From contig JAQJVL010000058.1 in assembly GCA_035578905.1 (NCBI GenBank), positions 3,229,388 to 3,293,387 on the forward strand: a stretch of DNA of 64,000 bases, read 5' to 3'. A model generated the notes under the pieces. That model searched no databases. It saw only the letters and a list, made by a program, of their open reading frames with translations, and was not told the origin of the DNA. The stretch comes from Stictocephala bisonia (Eukaryota; Arthropoda; Insecta; Hemiptera; Membracidae). Of this stretch, positions 45,301 to 58,200 are shown one piece after another (the stretch's first letter is position 1; each line of letters begins with the position of its first letter). A program made the position numbers and the translations under genes.

Positions 45301-46238
45301 CCAATAACAAAAAGGTATAAACCATGTCTTAGACAAAGGATTCAGAAAATGTTCCTGTCCATGTATACAGAAGTGACGCCCCTTCACCAACTTAGTGGAG
45401 ATGACCTGTACACTCCACCCATACATGCACACAATGATAAAGGCCCTCCAGTCTACCCACACAATGATACCCTCCAGCCTACCCACACAATGATACCCTC
45501 CAGCTAACCCATACAGTGATAAAGGCCCTCCAGCCTACCCACACAATGATAAAGGCCCTCCAGCCTACCCACACAATGATACCCTCCAGCTAACCCATAC
45601 AGTGATACCCTCCAGCCTACCCACAAAATGATAAATGCCCTGGGGTTTTTGATGGGGAGGTCCGGGAGCCCTCCCCTTGGAATAATATGAAAAATTAAGT
45701 GTAAAATGATGATTTTTTTAAGTGAATTTGCACTAAAATTCTGTATTGTCTGGCCTGAAAATATTATTGCTTTGTTAGTGATAACTTATAGTTTGTACCT
45801 TTGAATGAGAAAATTTAAGACATTAGACAACTTTAATATCATTAATTGATAACTCAGGTTATTTTTAGGTAAAGATAAGCCATAAAAGTAAACAAAACTT
45901 TAACACCTAAAGTACATTTGTAAGAAAAGTGCAAGTCGATATTAAGTACTTATAAATAAATCTTGAGCCATAAATTAAATGTAGGCCTACTGCAAATCAT
46001 GTTTACTTCAGTAATTCTTGCAGATTGGTTTCCGTCTAAGCTTTGAAACAATGAAGCTGTTAAATAATATTAACACCTTTACCGAGCCATCAGTTTCAGA
46101 ACGTTAGTAGAGCCACCCGGTCTCAGAGACCGCCAAGTGCAAATATGCATATTTTGTTGCATACATAGACTCTGAATAAGCTATACACATTGATACACTT
46201 TTTTACAGGTTTACACAAATACACAATCACATACACAC

Positions 46239-46289
<51 letters not shown>

Positions 46290-49200
46290 TACATATATAT
46301 ATATATATAATATATAAAACAATAAAATATATATAAAAATACAAAAAATGGTACTCATATATGTATATATATGTACACAGAAATGTTTAAGAACGTGAGT
46401 ATACTGTACGTATGTGTATTATATATATATACATACCAACATGCATAAATAGGCGTACTTGATCAAGACTTCATCAATGTTGTAATATACAGAAAAATAC
46501 AGAAATAAGTATAATATGGCTAGGCATATGTTCCAAATTATGTTATGAATCATCGACAGCAATATTTCAAAACATTTTCTCAGACACATTAGTTGTTCTG
46601 TAGAGACCTTTTACACATATATAAAAATAAAACATATATGTTTGTTTCGCTCCTGTAAGCATATGAAAAAGTGAAATATATAATTAGATACATTTTATAA
46701 AGTAATATTACTGTATTGTATTACGAAAGCAAATATACATCAAATGATTGATTACATTGTTACATTGCTTATTTGTAATAGTGTTCAAACACGATTTTGT
46801 GCACAATCAACACAAAGTTTTCGGGAACATTCCAAGAAAATAGGTGTATGACATTTTATACATTTGTATTGAGTTTTTCTTTCTTTCAGAGAGGGGCATT
46901 TTCCACAAGTATTTTCTTTTTTCCATCTTGTCTGAAGGAATTTCTTGTGCATTTGGCCGTCTTTCTTCTTCAGTTTGACCAAGCGCTTTCCGTATGTCTT
47001 CCTTGACATCTCGGCGAAGATGCGGAATGAGCAAACGTCTTCTTATGTGAGGCTCTGTTAGGGATTGACCAAGCTGTTTTGTGAATTCAAATCTTGTCAT
47101 AAGCTTAGTCCCAGAATAGCACATGTACAGGACGAACGAGTTGATACTCGCGATGCTTATGATTCTATAAAATAAAGCAAGCGGCCATCTTCTCGTGCGC
47201 CTGTTAGATGCATAAATGGCGCACTTCATGTCAAGCAAGTCAACACCAGCTTTTGTTGAATTGTAAAAGCATACAACTTCAGGCTTGTTTTTTTCTTCCT
47301 CAATTTTGTCGCTGTGGTGCATTGTTGAATTCAAAACAACTGCCCGGTTTTTTTTTAGGGACCATAGAAACAAGAGTATAGTTCCCGTTGAATCCAAAGC
47401 GAGCTGACATAACTCTTCGATCCTTATCAGGTAGCATTTCTGTAGGAATGATTTTCTTATCTTTTTTCAAGGTGCCTACATAACTTAGGCCTCTTTTCTG
47501 AAGTTCTTCCGCAACTTCAATACTGGAAAACCAATTATCAGCAGTTATGTTGCGGTTGGTTTTGTGGATCTTTTTTGTCAGCCGGATTACTGACTGCGTC
47601 GGCTTACTTAGATTGTGTTCTCCTTCTGTTAGACCAGTGCCATCACTGCCTTCCCCAATATATATGTACGCGTCATAAAGATATGAAGTCTTTGCATCTG
47701 CAAGACACATGATTTTGATGCCATATTTGTGCGGTTTGTTTGGCATATACATGCGGAAACTAGATCTGCCTCTAAAGGGCACCAGCATTTCGTCAATTGT
47801 GACGTGCTCAGACAAACAGTAGTATTTTTGTGAGTTTGTAATAACCTTATTGAACAGCTCCGAAATTGCAGCGGCTTTGTCACTTGCTTTCCTTTGTTCT
47901 CGTGTATCGTGTAACTGTCATCGAAACGTAAGTATGTTACCAAAACTTCGTATCGTTTGTATGTCATTGTAGCCACAAAATATGGCCTTCCAGTTACATC
48001 TTTTGTGAACATTGATTTCATACTTTCGTCATTTGATTTTAAAACTGAGGCCAATAGAAGAATGCCTACTAAGGCGTTTATTTCAATTAAGTCAGTATCT
48101 CTGTAAGTACTTTTGTTTGTTGTGGGACCTAAATTGTTTCTGACTGACGCTAATTTTGCATTTGTGTTTACAACAATTGAATCAAGTATAGTTGGGTCCA
48201 GAATCAAGTCCCATATTTCTTTTTTCTCAGGCTTATTGCCTAACCTTCTGGATTCTGCGGTAAGACCTGGCAAACCACCTCTAATAATATTGTGGGCGGG
48301 TGTACGCACACGCGTATTAGCCAGACTTTTGGTGCACCATGGATAACCAGGCCCAAGCTCATTTTTTTTTAGACGGCCAAATACATATTCTGGCAAATTA
48401 CGGTCAACCATGGATAACCAGGCCCAAGCTCATTTTTTTTTAGACGGCCAAATACATATTCTGGCAAATTACGGTCAACCAGTAATATCTCACCTTCATT
48501 GAGGAGTAAGGCGTCACCGTCGTCAGTGTCCGAGTCTGTATCACTCTCTTGAGGTTCTTGGGGGAGGATGTAATCCGGATCGGCGTCCGAGTCATCGACA
48601 TCTTCTTCGCTGTGCTCAGAATCACTGATCTCTTCATCATTCAGCATTGAGCTAATCCTTCCAATGACGTTTCTGTCATTGAACGAAACACCTGCACTTG
48701 TGCTTGGACGATTCATTTTATGTACAAATTATTTACAGTTATTTATTATAATATTTGACATATAAGATCTTCAAAATAATTAATCACAAAGCACTAAAAA
48801 GCTTGATAAAATAATATGTACAACGCTACAAAAAGCATGATAAAATAATATGTACAACGCTATTAGAGCCACCCGGTACGTGAGACCAACACTCAAAAAA
48901 CACAAATAGAGCCACCCGGTATGTGAGACCGAGACTGTAAAAACAAACACAGTATCACGGCCAAGCGAAGAACTCAAACTGAATGGCAGGTGGTTTGTTG
49001 GTGGGAGGGGTAGAGGAGTGGAAGCTACATTGTCGGAGAGCGCTCAAGGTCAACCAGGCTAGCCACAACAAACAAACAAAATTTACCCTTGGTCTCACAG
49101 ACCGGAGGCTCGATTAAGGTGTTAAATAGTAACACTGTCTTAAGATGTATAAGACACCTTAGTAGAAAACTGTAGATATTATACAGATTACATAGTAGAC

Positions 49201-52200
49201 AAAGAATCAGTAGATAAAAATTAGTGAAATAAAAATGGAAATACAACCGAATAACTACATACAGTTTTATACTGACTAGAGTGTCCTTTACATTTTATGA
49301 CAGTGTTACTACTTACTCTTAGTATGATATTATGATATTACACTATGTATCAATTCAACCAGAATATAGTTATTCAGTTGTATTTCCATTTTTATTTCAC
49401 TAATTTTTAAATTGTAATTTTTATCTACTGATTCTTTGTCTACTATGTAATCTGTATAATATCTACAGTTTTCTACTATGGTGTCTTATACATCTTAAGA
49501 CAGTGTTACTATTTAATATTATTTAACGGCTTCGTTGTTCAAAACTTAGACGGAAACCAATCTGCAAGAATGACTGAAGTTCATATGTATGAATATGGCT
49601 GAAGTTGTCCACCTCTGTTTTATAAATAATGCTTCTATATGAAATCTTCTTGCTAAACAAAAGGTTAATGCAGTCTTCATACATTATCTTAAATTTAATT
49701 TTTCAATCAATATATCCTGCAATATATTATAAAATATCATATGCTTGATCAGATTGTAGAGAATAGTCAGTAATAATCATGTGACTATTTTCATCTTCGG
49801 TATCTTGAGAAAGACAACATAGTTTTTCTTCGTCATTCAAAATTCACCACTGAGGAAAAGAAGAGTTCATGTCTTGTAGGGCAGCTTTTATTTCCTTTGT
49901 GAAAATGAAATATTATTAATTTTGTCTGTAAATTGTTGTCAAATTTAGCTGTGAAAGATGATACCCACAGCATTTTTCCGGTTACACAACTAATTGCCGA
50001 GAACCGGACAATCCAACACATTTATTATCAGTTAATTATGTGTTGTAATTTGACCATATACCATGATTGAGACCATCTTACAAAGAACAAACATGGTTAC
50101 GCTCGGGGTTGCAGTCTACTGGGCTTGAGTGTGGAGAGGGAAGCAATTAGCATCCGCCGTACTGGTGCGTCGGCCGACCAAGAGTCTTAACTCTATGCCC
50201 CTTCTATTTATTTCTGTGTTTTGTAACCTCAACCCGCTGCTCTGCTCCCAATGTCACCACCATATACTAGCCCTGTACACTCAGGTCTTGCATCTAGTAT
50301 GTATGTCCGACATACTTTCTACGATAGTAAAACATGACCAGTGACATTATTTTGTAATTGTGGTGCGGGCCCATAGGCGTGCGCATATGTCACCTATTAT
50401 CAAATCCGGCCCTGCATACAGTATAGATGACCCTGCTGCTCATCCATATATGTACAATTATGGTGTAAGTGGTGACCCTAAAAAATGTCTAGTTTAAAAA
50501 ACAGATGTATAGTCCTATGTAACTGACAAATAATGAAAGAATATAGAAAAATTATTAGTAAAATTGTCTTAGTAAATTTGTAACCTAATAACTCCACAAG
50601 AAAACTTTTAAAAGTTAAGTTCTATAACCTTTATTACATTGTATTAAAATTTGTAGTATAGCTTTAAAAAAACAGTCATGGGCTCCTATTTTACTCTTAC
50701 AAACTTAGTCTGCATGGGGTAAAAGTTAACATAATACTTAACATTATTTATTAGGTAAATAAATAAATAAATAAAAATAAAAGTAATTTATATGCTATAA
50801 TATACTTTTCATGTTTGTCTAAACTTAATGTTAGTTTTGATTTTAAAATAGTGTCAAGGGGAAGGCGGGTTATTCACTATTATGCATATTTTACCAATGC
50901 TATATTTATTTTTCAGATAAAGCTAAGCGTTCAATAAAAGAGTTAAGAAATTGGAAAAAAAATAATTTCAACGAGAACTCTGAAACTTCAAAACCAGAAA
51001 CAAAAACACATAAGGAAAAAAAGAGTCTTCAAAATGAATCAATAAATTTAGAACGTTCTAGAAGTTCAAATCTATCTCAGAAAAAGAGTAATATTTCTAG
51101 TGAAGACAGTCCTAAAGATAGTAAGAAGAAAAAGGCAGATTCACTAAAAAGAACAATCACAAGCATAGATATTTCTGGGAAAAGCTCACCTAAAGATTCT
51201 GCAAAAGCGAATCCTGTGTTAGGCAAATCCACCCAAAGAATGGATGGAAAACGTAAGGAAATGGATGAGAAAACTGAAAAATATGATTCTGTTCATCCTG
51301 ATGTTTCTAAGAAAAAGAAATCATCCACTTCTGCAGAATCATTGAGAAGTAAGACAGATGACATTGTTGGACATGATGAAGATGTTTCACAATTGACTCA
51401 TTCGAAAAACTCTGAAAAAAGTAATCGTAAATCAATAGTCCAAAGTAATCATATGAAGAGTGGAAATAAAACTGTAGAAAAGAAGTTTGATCAAGAAAAG
51501 ACAGATAAAACTACAAACAAGAGAACATCCATAAAAAGATATGAATCTAGGTCTAGTGATTCAAGTCCAAGTATGGAAAGAGAATCAAAACTGCTGAGAT
51601 GTGATTCGTCGGCCAGTGATATGAAAAGTCCTCTCAAGAACAAAGCTAACAAGGAGAAATTATCTGGACTTTTATCAAGATCCAAGGACAGCTCTTCACA
51701 TTCATTGTCTAATTTGCTGAGTTCAAGTAGCAGCATGAATTCATTTAATTCAAATGATTCTAAATCTGATGTTCAAGATATTTCTGGGCCTGCTAAAAAA
51801 AGTACAGTTGGGAAATCACAAAAGGAGTCAATAAAACAGGGTGAAAAAAGTAATAACTCTAAAGGAATCCAAAATAAACCTTCAGCCATAAGTAAAGAGA
51901 AAACTGAAAAAATTACTCAAAGTAGCACTAAAATAACCAGAAGTCATAGTTCTACAAATATATCTCAACTTAGAAGTAGTAAAATTACCAGAAGTAGTAG
52001 TTCAACATGTATATCTCAACTTAAAGTCTTGAAAAGCACAACAAGATCTGCTAGGAATTCTTCACCTATCAGAAATAGAGTATTAAATTCAAGCACTACT
52101 AAATTGAATAAACAACTTGAAAATAATAAATCAAGAAAAAATGATAATGAAAATGTTAAGATTGGTAATGTACAAGTAAAAGCTCATCAAAAATGTACTA

Positions 52201-55200
52201 CACCAATAAATGATGATAGGAATCCAATTTTACAGGACAAGAAAAAGTCAACAAACACGGGTAAAACTGAAAATGAAAGTAAATTGAAAGATTCAAGTAA
52301 AATCCAAAACATAAATGAAAGCCATCGGAAGACATCAGGGCAAGATATCAATAACACTAGTATTGTTGACAAGAAAAGCACTCCTGTTGGAAAAAAAAAC
52401 TCGGTCATTAAAAAATCTCTGACACCTAAACCATCTGACCAAGAGGGAAGCCCACAATCATTGAAGAGGAAATCTAAGACTGACTCCACAGAAATTGCAA
52501 CTTCTTCAGATAAGAAAGATTTAGTGAGCAATTTGGCTTCATTGACTAGAAAAATACATTTACTTGAGGTTGAGTACAATGGTGATGTCTCAACTTGTGA
52601 AATTGAGGATGTAGATGTTCCTGAAAAGATGGATTTACAGTGCAAGGTAATTAAACATCACAAAACAAAGTAATGTATTCAATACAGGCAAGTAACTAAG
52701 CATATATAAAACCGTAATTATTGTAAATTAAAACTGAGTTTGAAGTACTTTTTGAAGCTAAGCGAATGTCAATCAGTACATTGACCTAAGCCAATTCTCA
52801 AAGTATATTAATGACATACAGTTTACTGTAACCCCTGTTCCTTATACAAGGATTTTGTTAACGTGCTAATAAATGCAAGAATAACTTCTTGACTTTAAGT
52901 TCTTTGAATAGTTGAAGAAACCAGCTATGTATGGTAAGTCTTATTACATATCTTCAAAGTGTTCTAAATTTGAATCACTTAAAGAATTATAAAATTTGAG
53001 ACATTAAGTTTATTATAAAAATTAGAGACCAGTTGTCGCATAATTTTTCTATGATGAGTGGAGAGACCTACTAGAAATATTAATAATTTGAAAAATAAGG
53101 CATAGCAATCTTTCCCGGGAAGACAAGTTCACTAACACAGTATACAGGAGACAATAATAGAAACACAACAATTTAATGCCACTGATACTTTATCAGGTGG
53201 AGTTCTCCATTGTCGCTAGATTCCATGTATTGTGGGTGGTTGTGATAAGGAGGTAAAGGGAAATGTTCTCAATCCTATGTCCTTGGTAACTTCAAATGTT
53301 GTTCACAACTCTACGTCAGGCAACTTCAAATGGTTTTCTTTATCCTTTGTCCTAAGTCAACTTCAAATATTGTTCCAAATTTTATGCCCTAGGTAACTGT
53401 AAATATTGTTCTTAACCCTATGTCCTAGGTAACTTCAAATGTTGTTCTTAACCCTACTATCCGATTCAAAAAGCAATGTACTCGAGTTTGAACCACTGCA
53501 ACAAAATAAATACTCATCCAATTTCGTTGTATTGCACACCAAAATTTAGTTTATTTAATTATATGTAATTTCATATAACTTACATATTTTTTTGAAGACT
53601 GAATTTTTTATAGCAGGTAAAATACAAAAAACACAAAATTTTAGCACTTTTGGAGGAAATCTCAACTTTTAAAATTTCTAAAACAAAAAGTACTAAAGAT
53701 AAGTCAGAGAAACTTTAACCACATGTGAAGAAGGTTATTTTTTTTTTTTTTTAGTCTGTTCAATTCTAGAATTTTTACTCTTTTACAAAATTTTCTGTTG
53801 TAAGTTTTGTAAACCCTTGCAACCTTAAAAATGGCTCATCATAAAAACTTCCCAAATGGTTAAGAAATAGCGGATTGAAAAATAAATTAAGATTATAAAA
53901 TGGTAAATGCGATATAAAAATCTTGTGATTTTATATCACATGATAATTCAACAAACATTGATGTGCCATAACATGTGCGACCGACTGAGCCACCAAACGC
54001 GGTGTTGCCACGTCATGTAGCTGGACTTCCACCTCGTATTAGGGGACTTATTAGCTATAAATGACAGGTATACATGTTACAGTTAAAGGCTGATGAATCA
54101 CTCACAGTTACTAGAAATGTGATAAGTATATCCTGCAAATCACCAATATAATGGATGGCTCTCATTTTCACTTTACATTCAGCTTGTTACATGTGAAATT
54201 TACATAATTGTAAATCCTGTAAATAAGTTATTTTTGAATTTGACAATCTTTTTAGAGCTATAACATTTTTAAACCTGTCATAGGAAGTCCAAAGCCCTCA
54301 TGACAAGAGATTATTAAAAAATGGTTTAAAATTAGATAGAAAACATGATTGATTAACTGTTCAATACTTCCACAGTAATAAACCTTTTGTGCACCGTTTA
54401 AATACTTCCAGGCGCACAATTTGGCAACGTCGAAATGCTCAGTTGAAACTGTTTTGAAGTGCTGAGGCTCGGGATTTGCTTACACATGAGTGCACATCGA
54501 TGTCTGTTGAATCATCATGTGTTATAAAATTGCAGGATTTTTTTATCGCACTTACCATTTTATGATCTTACTTTATGCAGTATTTTTTAACCATTTTGGA
54601 AGTTTGTATGATCAGCCATTTTTAAGGTTGCAAGGGTTAACAAACCTTACAACAGACAATTTTGTAAAAGAAAAAATTCTAGAATTTGAACAGACTACAG
54701 AAAACAACCCCTTCTTCACATGTGGTTAAAGTTTCACTGACTTATCTTAGTACTTTTTGTTTTAGAAATTTTTTATTTTGAGCTTTACTCCAAAAGTTCT
54801 AAAATTTCGTTTTTTTGGTTGTATTCTACCTGCTATAAAAAATTATTAAAGTCTTAAAACAAATATACAAGTTATATGAAATTACGTAGAATTAAATAAG
54901 CTAAATTTCGGTGTACAACACAACGAAATCGGATGAGTATTTATTTTCTAGCAGAGGTTCAAAGTCGAGTACATTGCTTTTTGAATCCGACAGTATGTCT
55001 GTGTTTCAAAGCACCAAACTTGATTGCCTTTTTCGACATGAATTTTATCAAAATCTATAATATACCTTTTTTTAAATATAAAAATTTGTTCGCCTGTAAA
55101 GATAAATGTACCTTAAAAATTCAAAAGTATACAATAATCAAAATATTGCCATTTTAAATTCCATTTTGTGTTAAAATTTTTATTGTAAGCATTTGTCAGT

Positions 55201-58200
55201 AATTTCTTTGCTTGTAATATTTATTTTCGAGAGCAGTGGCCAAACGGTTGAATCCTGGCATTGATTGGAACATTTTATCAGTAATGTTCCCCCCTTTACA
55301 GATCAATAGCCTATGGAAAAGGAGATCGGAGTAGTTTTAGATAAATATATTATAATTGATTTACTTGTTGATTTCAGGTTTTATCACATTTTTATTTGTT
55401 TGGAGACAATATTCAAGTCATCAGAGTTCAGGATGGAACTATCTGCAATTCTCCAGCACTTTGCATTCCACAAAAAGATTCTTGGGAGGAAGTTGTAGCA
55501 ACAATATTACAAAACCCGACAGTTGCAAAAAAGCCACCTTGCATTGATATTATAATATTTGACTTTCCTCTAATGGAAAATCCGATTGTAAGTTAAAAAG
55601 CTATTTTATGTATTTACTTGTATTACATTCTAATAAATAAAGTTATTACATCGGTTTTATCAGTATCTGTGTATACACTGTTTCTATATAGTGGGATCTG
55701 AACACTACAAATCTGGTTATGATTGAAAAAAAATTTTACTATCAAGATATTTATGATGGTAAGGTTGTGACGAAACAAGTTGTTTATAACTAATTTTTTA
55801 TGTTTAATAATATTACATATACTAAGATAGTTAGCCAATGTGGGTAGCTTATCGGCTAAAGATTTGAGCTTACGGTGAATACTTCACTCATTGATTAAAG
55901 TTCACACAGTCCTTTGCAGAACCATGTAACCTGTCAAATGAATTTGAAAAAAAAACAATAAAATTTTTGTTGAACTGACTAAAACCATTCATTTTCTATT
56001 GATCAAAAACAGCTTTATAATTTTTTAGCACACTCAGTTTAGGCATCGGAATATTATGTTGGTTAAATAAACACAAATTTAAAAGAGACATAAACAATTT
56101 TGTTAACACTTCAGGCACAGTGCTGTAACCCAGCTACTTAGAAACAAAGTGTTGTGAAGATTAACACGTTCAGTGCGGGTGGACTGTATACGATCCACCG
56201 CCGGCCGGGCGCTGGTGGCGCGTGGACCAGGCCTATACCACGCTACACTGTTGTTGCTATGCAGTCAGTGTGAGCTCAGCTCTTGCGCGAGGTAGACCTT
56301 ACGTCGGCTGCTATACGAATGTGAACCGTTCTATATTTTTGCGTTTTCCGTTTTTATCTATCGTTTTTTCGAGCGGAGTTTTACAATTATTGATGTAATT
56401 TAGTGATTTCTTCATGTAAATAAGTTTGTTCTTTATGTAAATAAGTGTGTTTAGTGTATATTATTGTAGTATTTAGTGTAATTTTTATTGTTGAAACATG
56501 GCTGACAACACTGTTGATGACCTTGACTTGAGTGACGACATTATTACAAGTGAAGATTCCGACACCGAAAGTGACGAAAGTGATGATTATGATGAAGTTT
56601 TGAACCTTATTTGGTGTAACAACACTGCTGGACTCAAAAAAATTAACTTTTTGAAGGACAATAAGCTATAGGTGGCCATACCTGGTGATTGCTCACCTAT
56701 TGATTGGTTTTCCAGCATCCCAAGGGGCTGATGGACCGTATCCAGACCACAACTTATGATGTCATAAACAACTTTTTCCCATGCTACAACCAACTTCGTT
56801 TTGCTGTTTTTGGGCTGTCTATACCTTATGAAAAGTAAAATTAAATTTTATAGTACTTAGTTACCAATACTACATGGTTCGGATTCCTCACAAAGTTATC
56901 GTCCCTTAGTAGCCCTTTCTATTGGACTATTAATGAATGGCTAAGTCTAAGGAAGAGTTGACCTTAGTAACAATGACTACACTCGTTCACACTCTTCCAC
57001 CCCTCATATTCGCCCATATCTCTATGACTAATGTCTTTGTAATGTCATTATCACTACGTACAGTGGTTACACTCCGAATGACACTGTACACTCTGAACTG
57101 AACTAAAGTGAGGTAATTATATACTGTGTAGAACATCAGTAATTAACACATTCGATGCTGAAAAATAAGTTAAAAACATGTAAAAAACGTCAGATGCTAA
57201 AATAATATTTTGTACCAAAACAATACCTTATATAGTCAGGAAACAGGGTTGATACACCAAATCCAGTTTATGGCCTCAATTCTGGTAGATCGGGGCTTCC
57301 GAAGTGATCGTCCGCCGGTGATGGAGCCGCACATCGCAACGAAACCCATGCGCGCCGTGAGACGCCTGCCGCCATTAGAACAGTGACAATAGTTATAAAC
57401 ACAACTCGATACATCACAATTATATACACACACTCTATTTACATATATTTACAGCCCATCCATCCATCCAGTACACATTGTCTTTTGTAGCCAACTGGAA
57501 AAAATGACGCAATCCACGAACGAAAAACACCGAAACTTGATGCGAGAAACAGGCTATAATGCGGCGCAAATCCGACCCTGCTAAGGCAAGAGGCTAGGCG
57601 ACACTGAAGCCTACAAGCCAGCATTGCTCCGTCCACCGCCGGCGACCGATCTGCTGCGCGCGCAAGCACGCTACCCCCCGCCAGCGTTCGATTCGCACAA
57701 AATGTGTTAATATGAAGTTTTCATGTTACAACAAGAACAGGTTAGGCTTAAAAGTTCGTAAATTGAAATTTCGAGAGTGGAAAATCGTTTTATATAAAGG
57801 TTAATCTGTGGTTTAGAGTTGTTTGGCTCGTGATATTCATCCTAAAAAATATTTTTAAGTTATAGAATAAAATTATTGTTATAGAGGCAAATGTAACATT
57901 GTATTATTGGATATTCAGCAAATTAAAAAAAAAAAAATTGGTCATAGAGAATTTTGTGCAAATGAGGTTGGTGCTATCAAGGAAGGTTCTACTGTAAACT
58001 TGTAATTTAGCCATGTATTATTAAATTAATGTTTGCTAACAAATTCATTTTAACATAGATTATTTTAGAGAATTGTACTCATTGTGTTTAGTTTATTTCT
58101 TAAACTACTAAAAACATATTAAAAAGTGATGCATAAAAGAGCTATCTTTTACGACTGGTAAAGAGAGATCATTAGTACTGACTGGTTCAAGATAGAGTAT

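Larger units (their letters stand above)
46005..49580. mobile_element. Foldback element split by a piggyBac insertion
   Basis: Outer arm: ACTTCAGTAATTCTTGCAGA onwards (46005-46073) is the reverse complement of 49526-49580. Inner arm: 49126-49262 is the reverse complement of about 49363-49525. The left arm resumes after the piggyBac element: removing 46074-49121 and one TTAA joins AATAATATTAA to ATAGTAACAC, and the intact right arm contains exactly the complementary GTGTTACTATTTAATATTAT. The empty site is thus preserved within the same locus. Confidence 0.85.

Noticed and set aside
46123..46344. 73-residue Ile/Tyr-rich minus-strand frame
   Set aside because: Translation of the (TA)n microsatellite at 46241-46287.
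51216..52673. 485-residue frame as a stand-alone single-exon gene
   Set aside because: It starts at a GTG, is open upstream to an acceptor at 50916, has a good donor at 52646, and its ends fit the POT1 OB1-OB2 linker; it is exon 5.
57236..57669. Two GC-rich minus-strand frames of 65 and 76 residues
   Set aside because: They lie in the GC-rich 3' part of the TTAA-flanked element, with no domain and no conserved ATG context.
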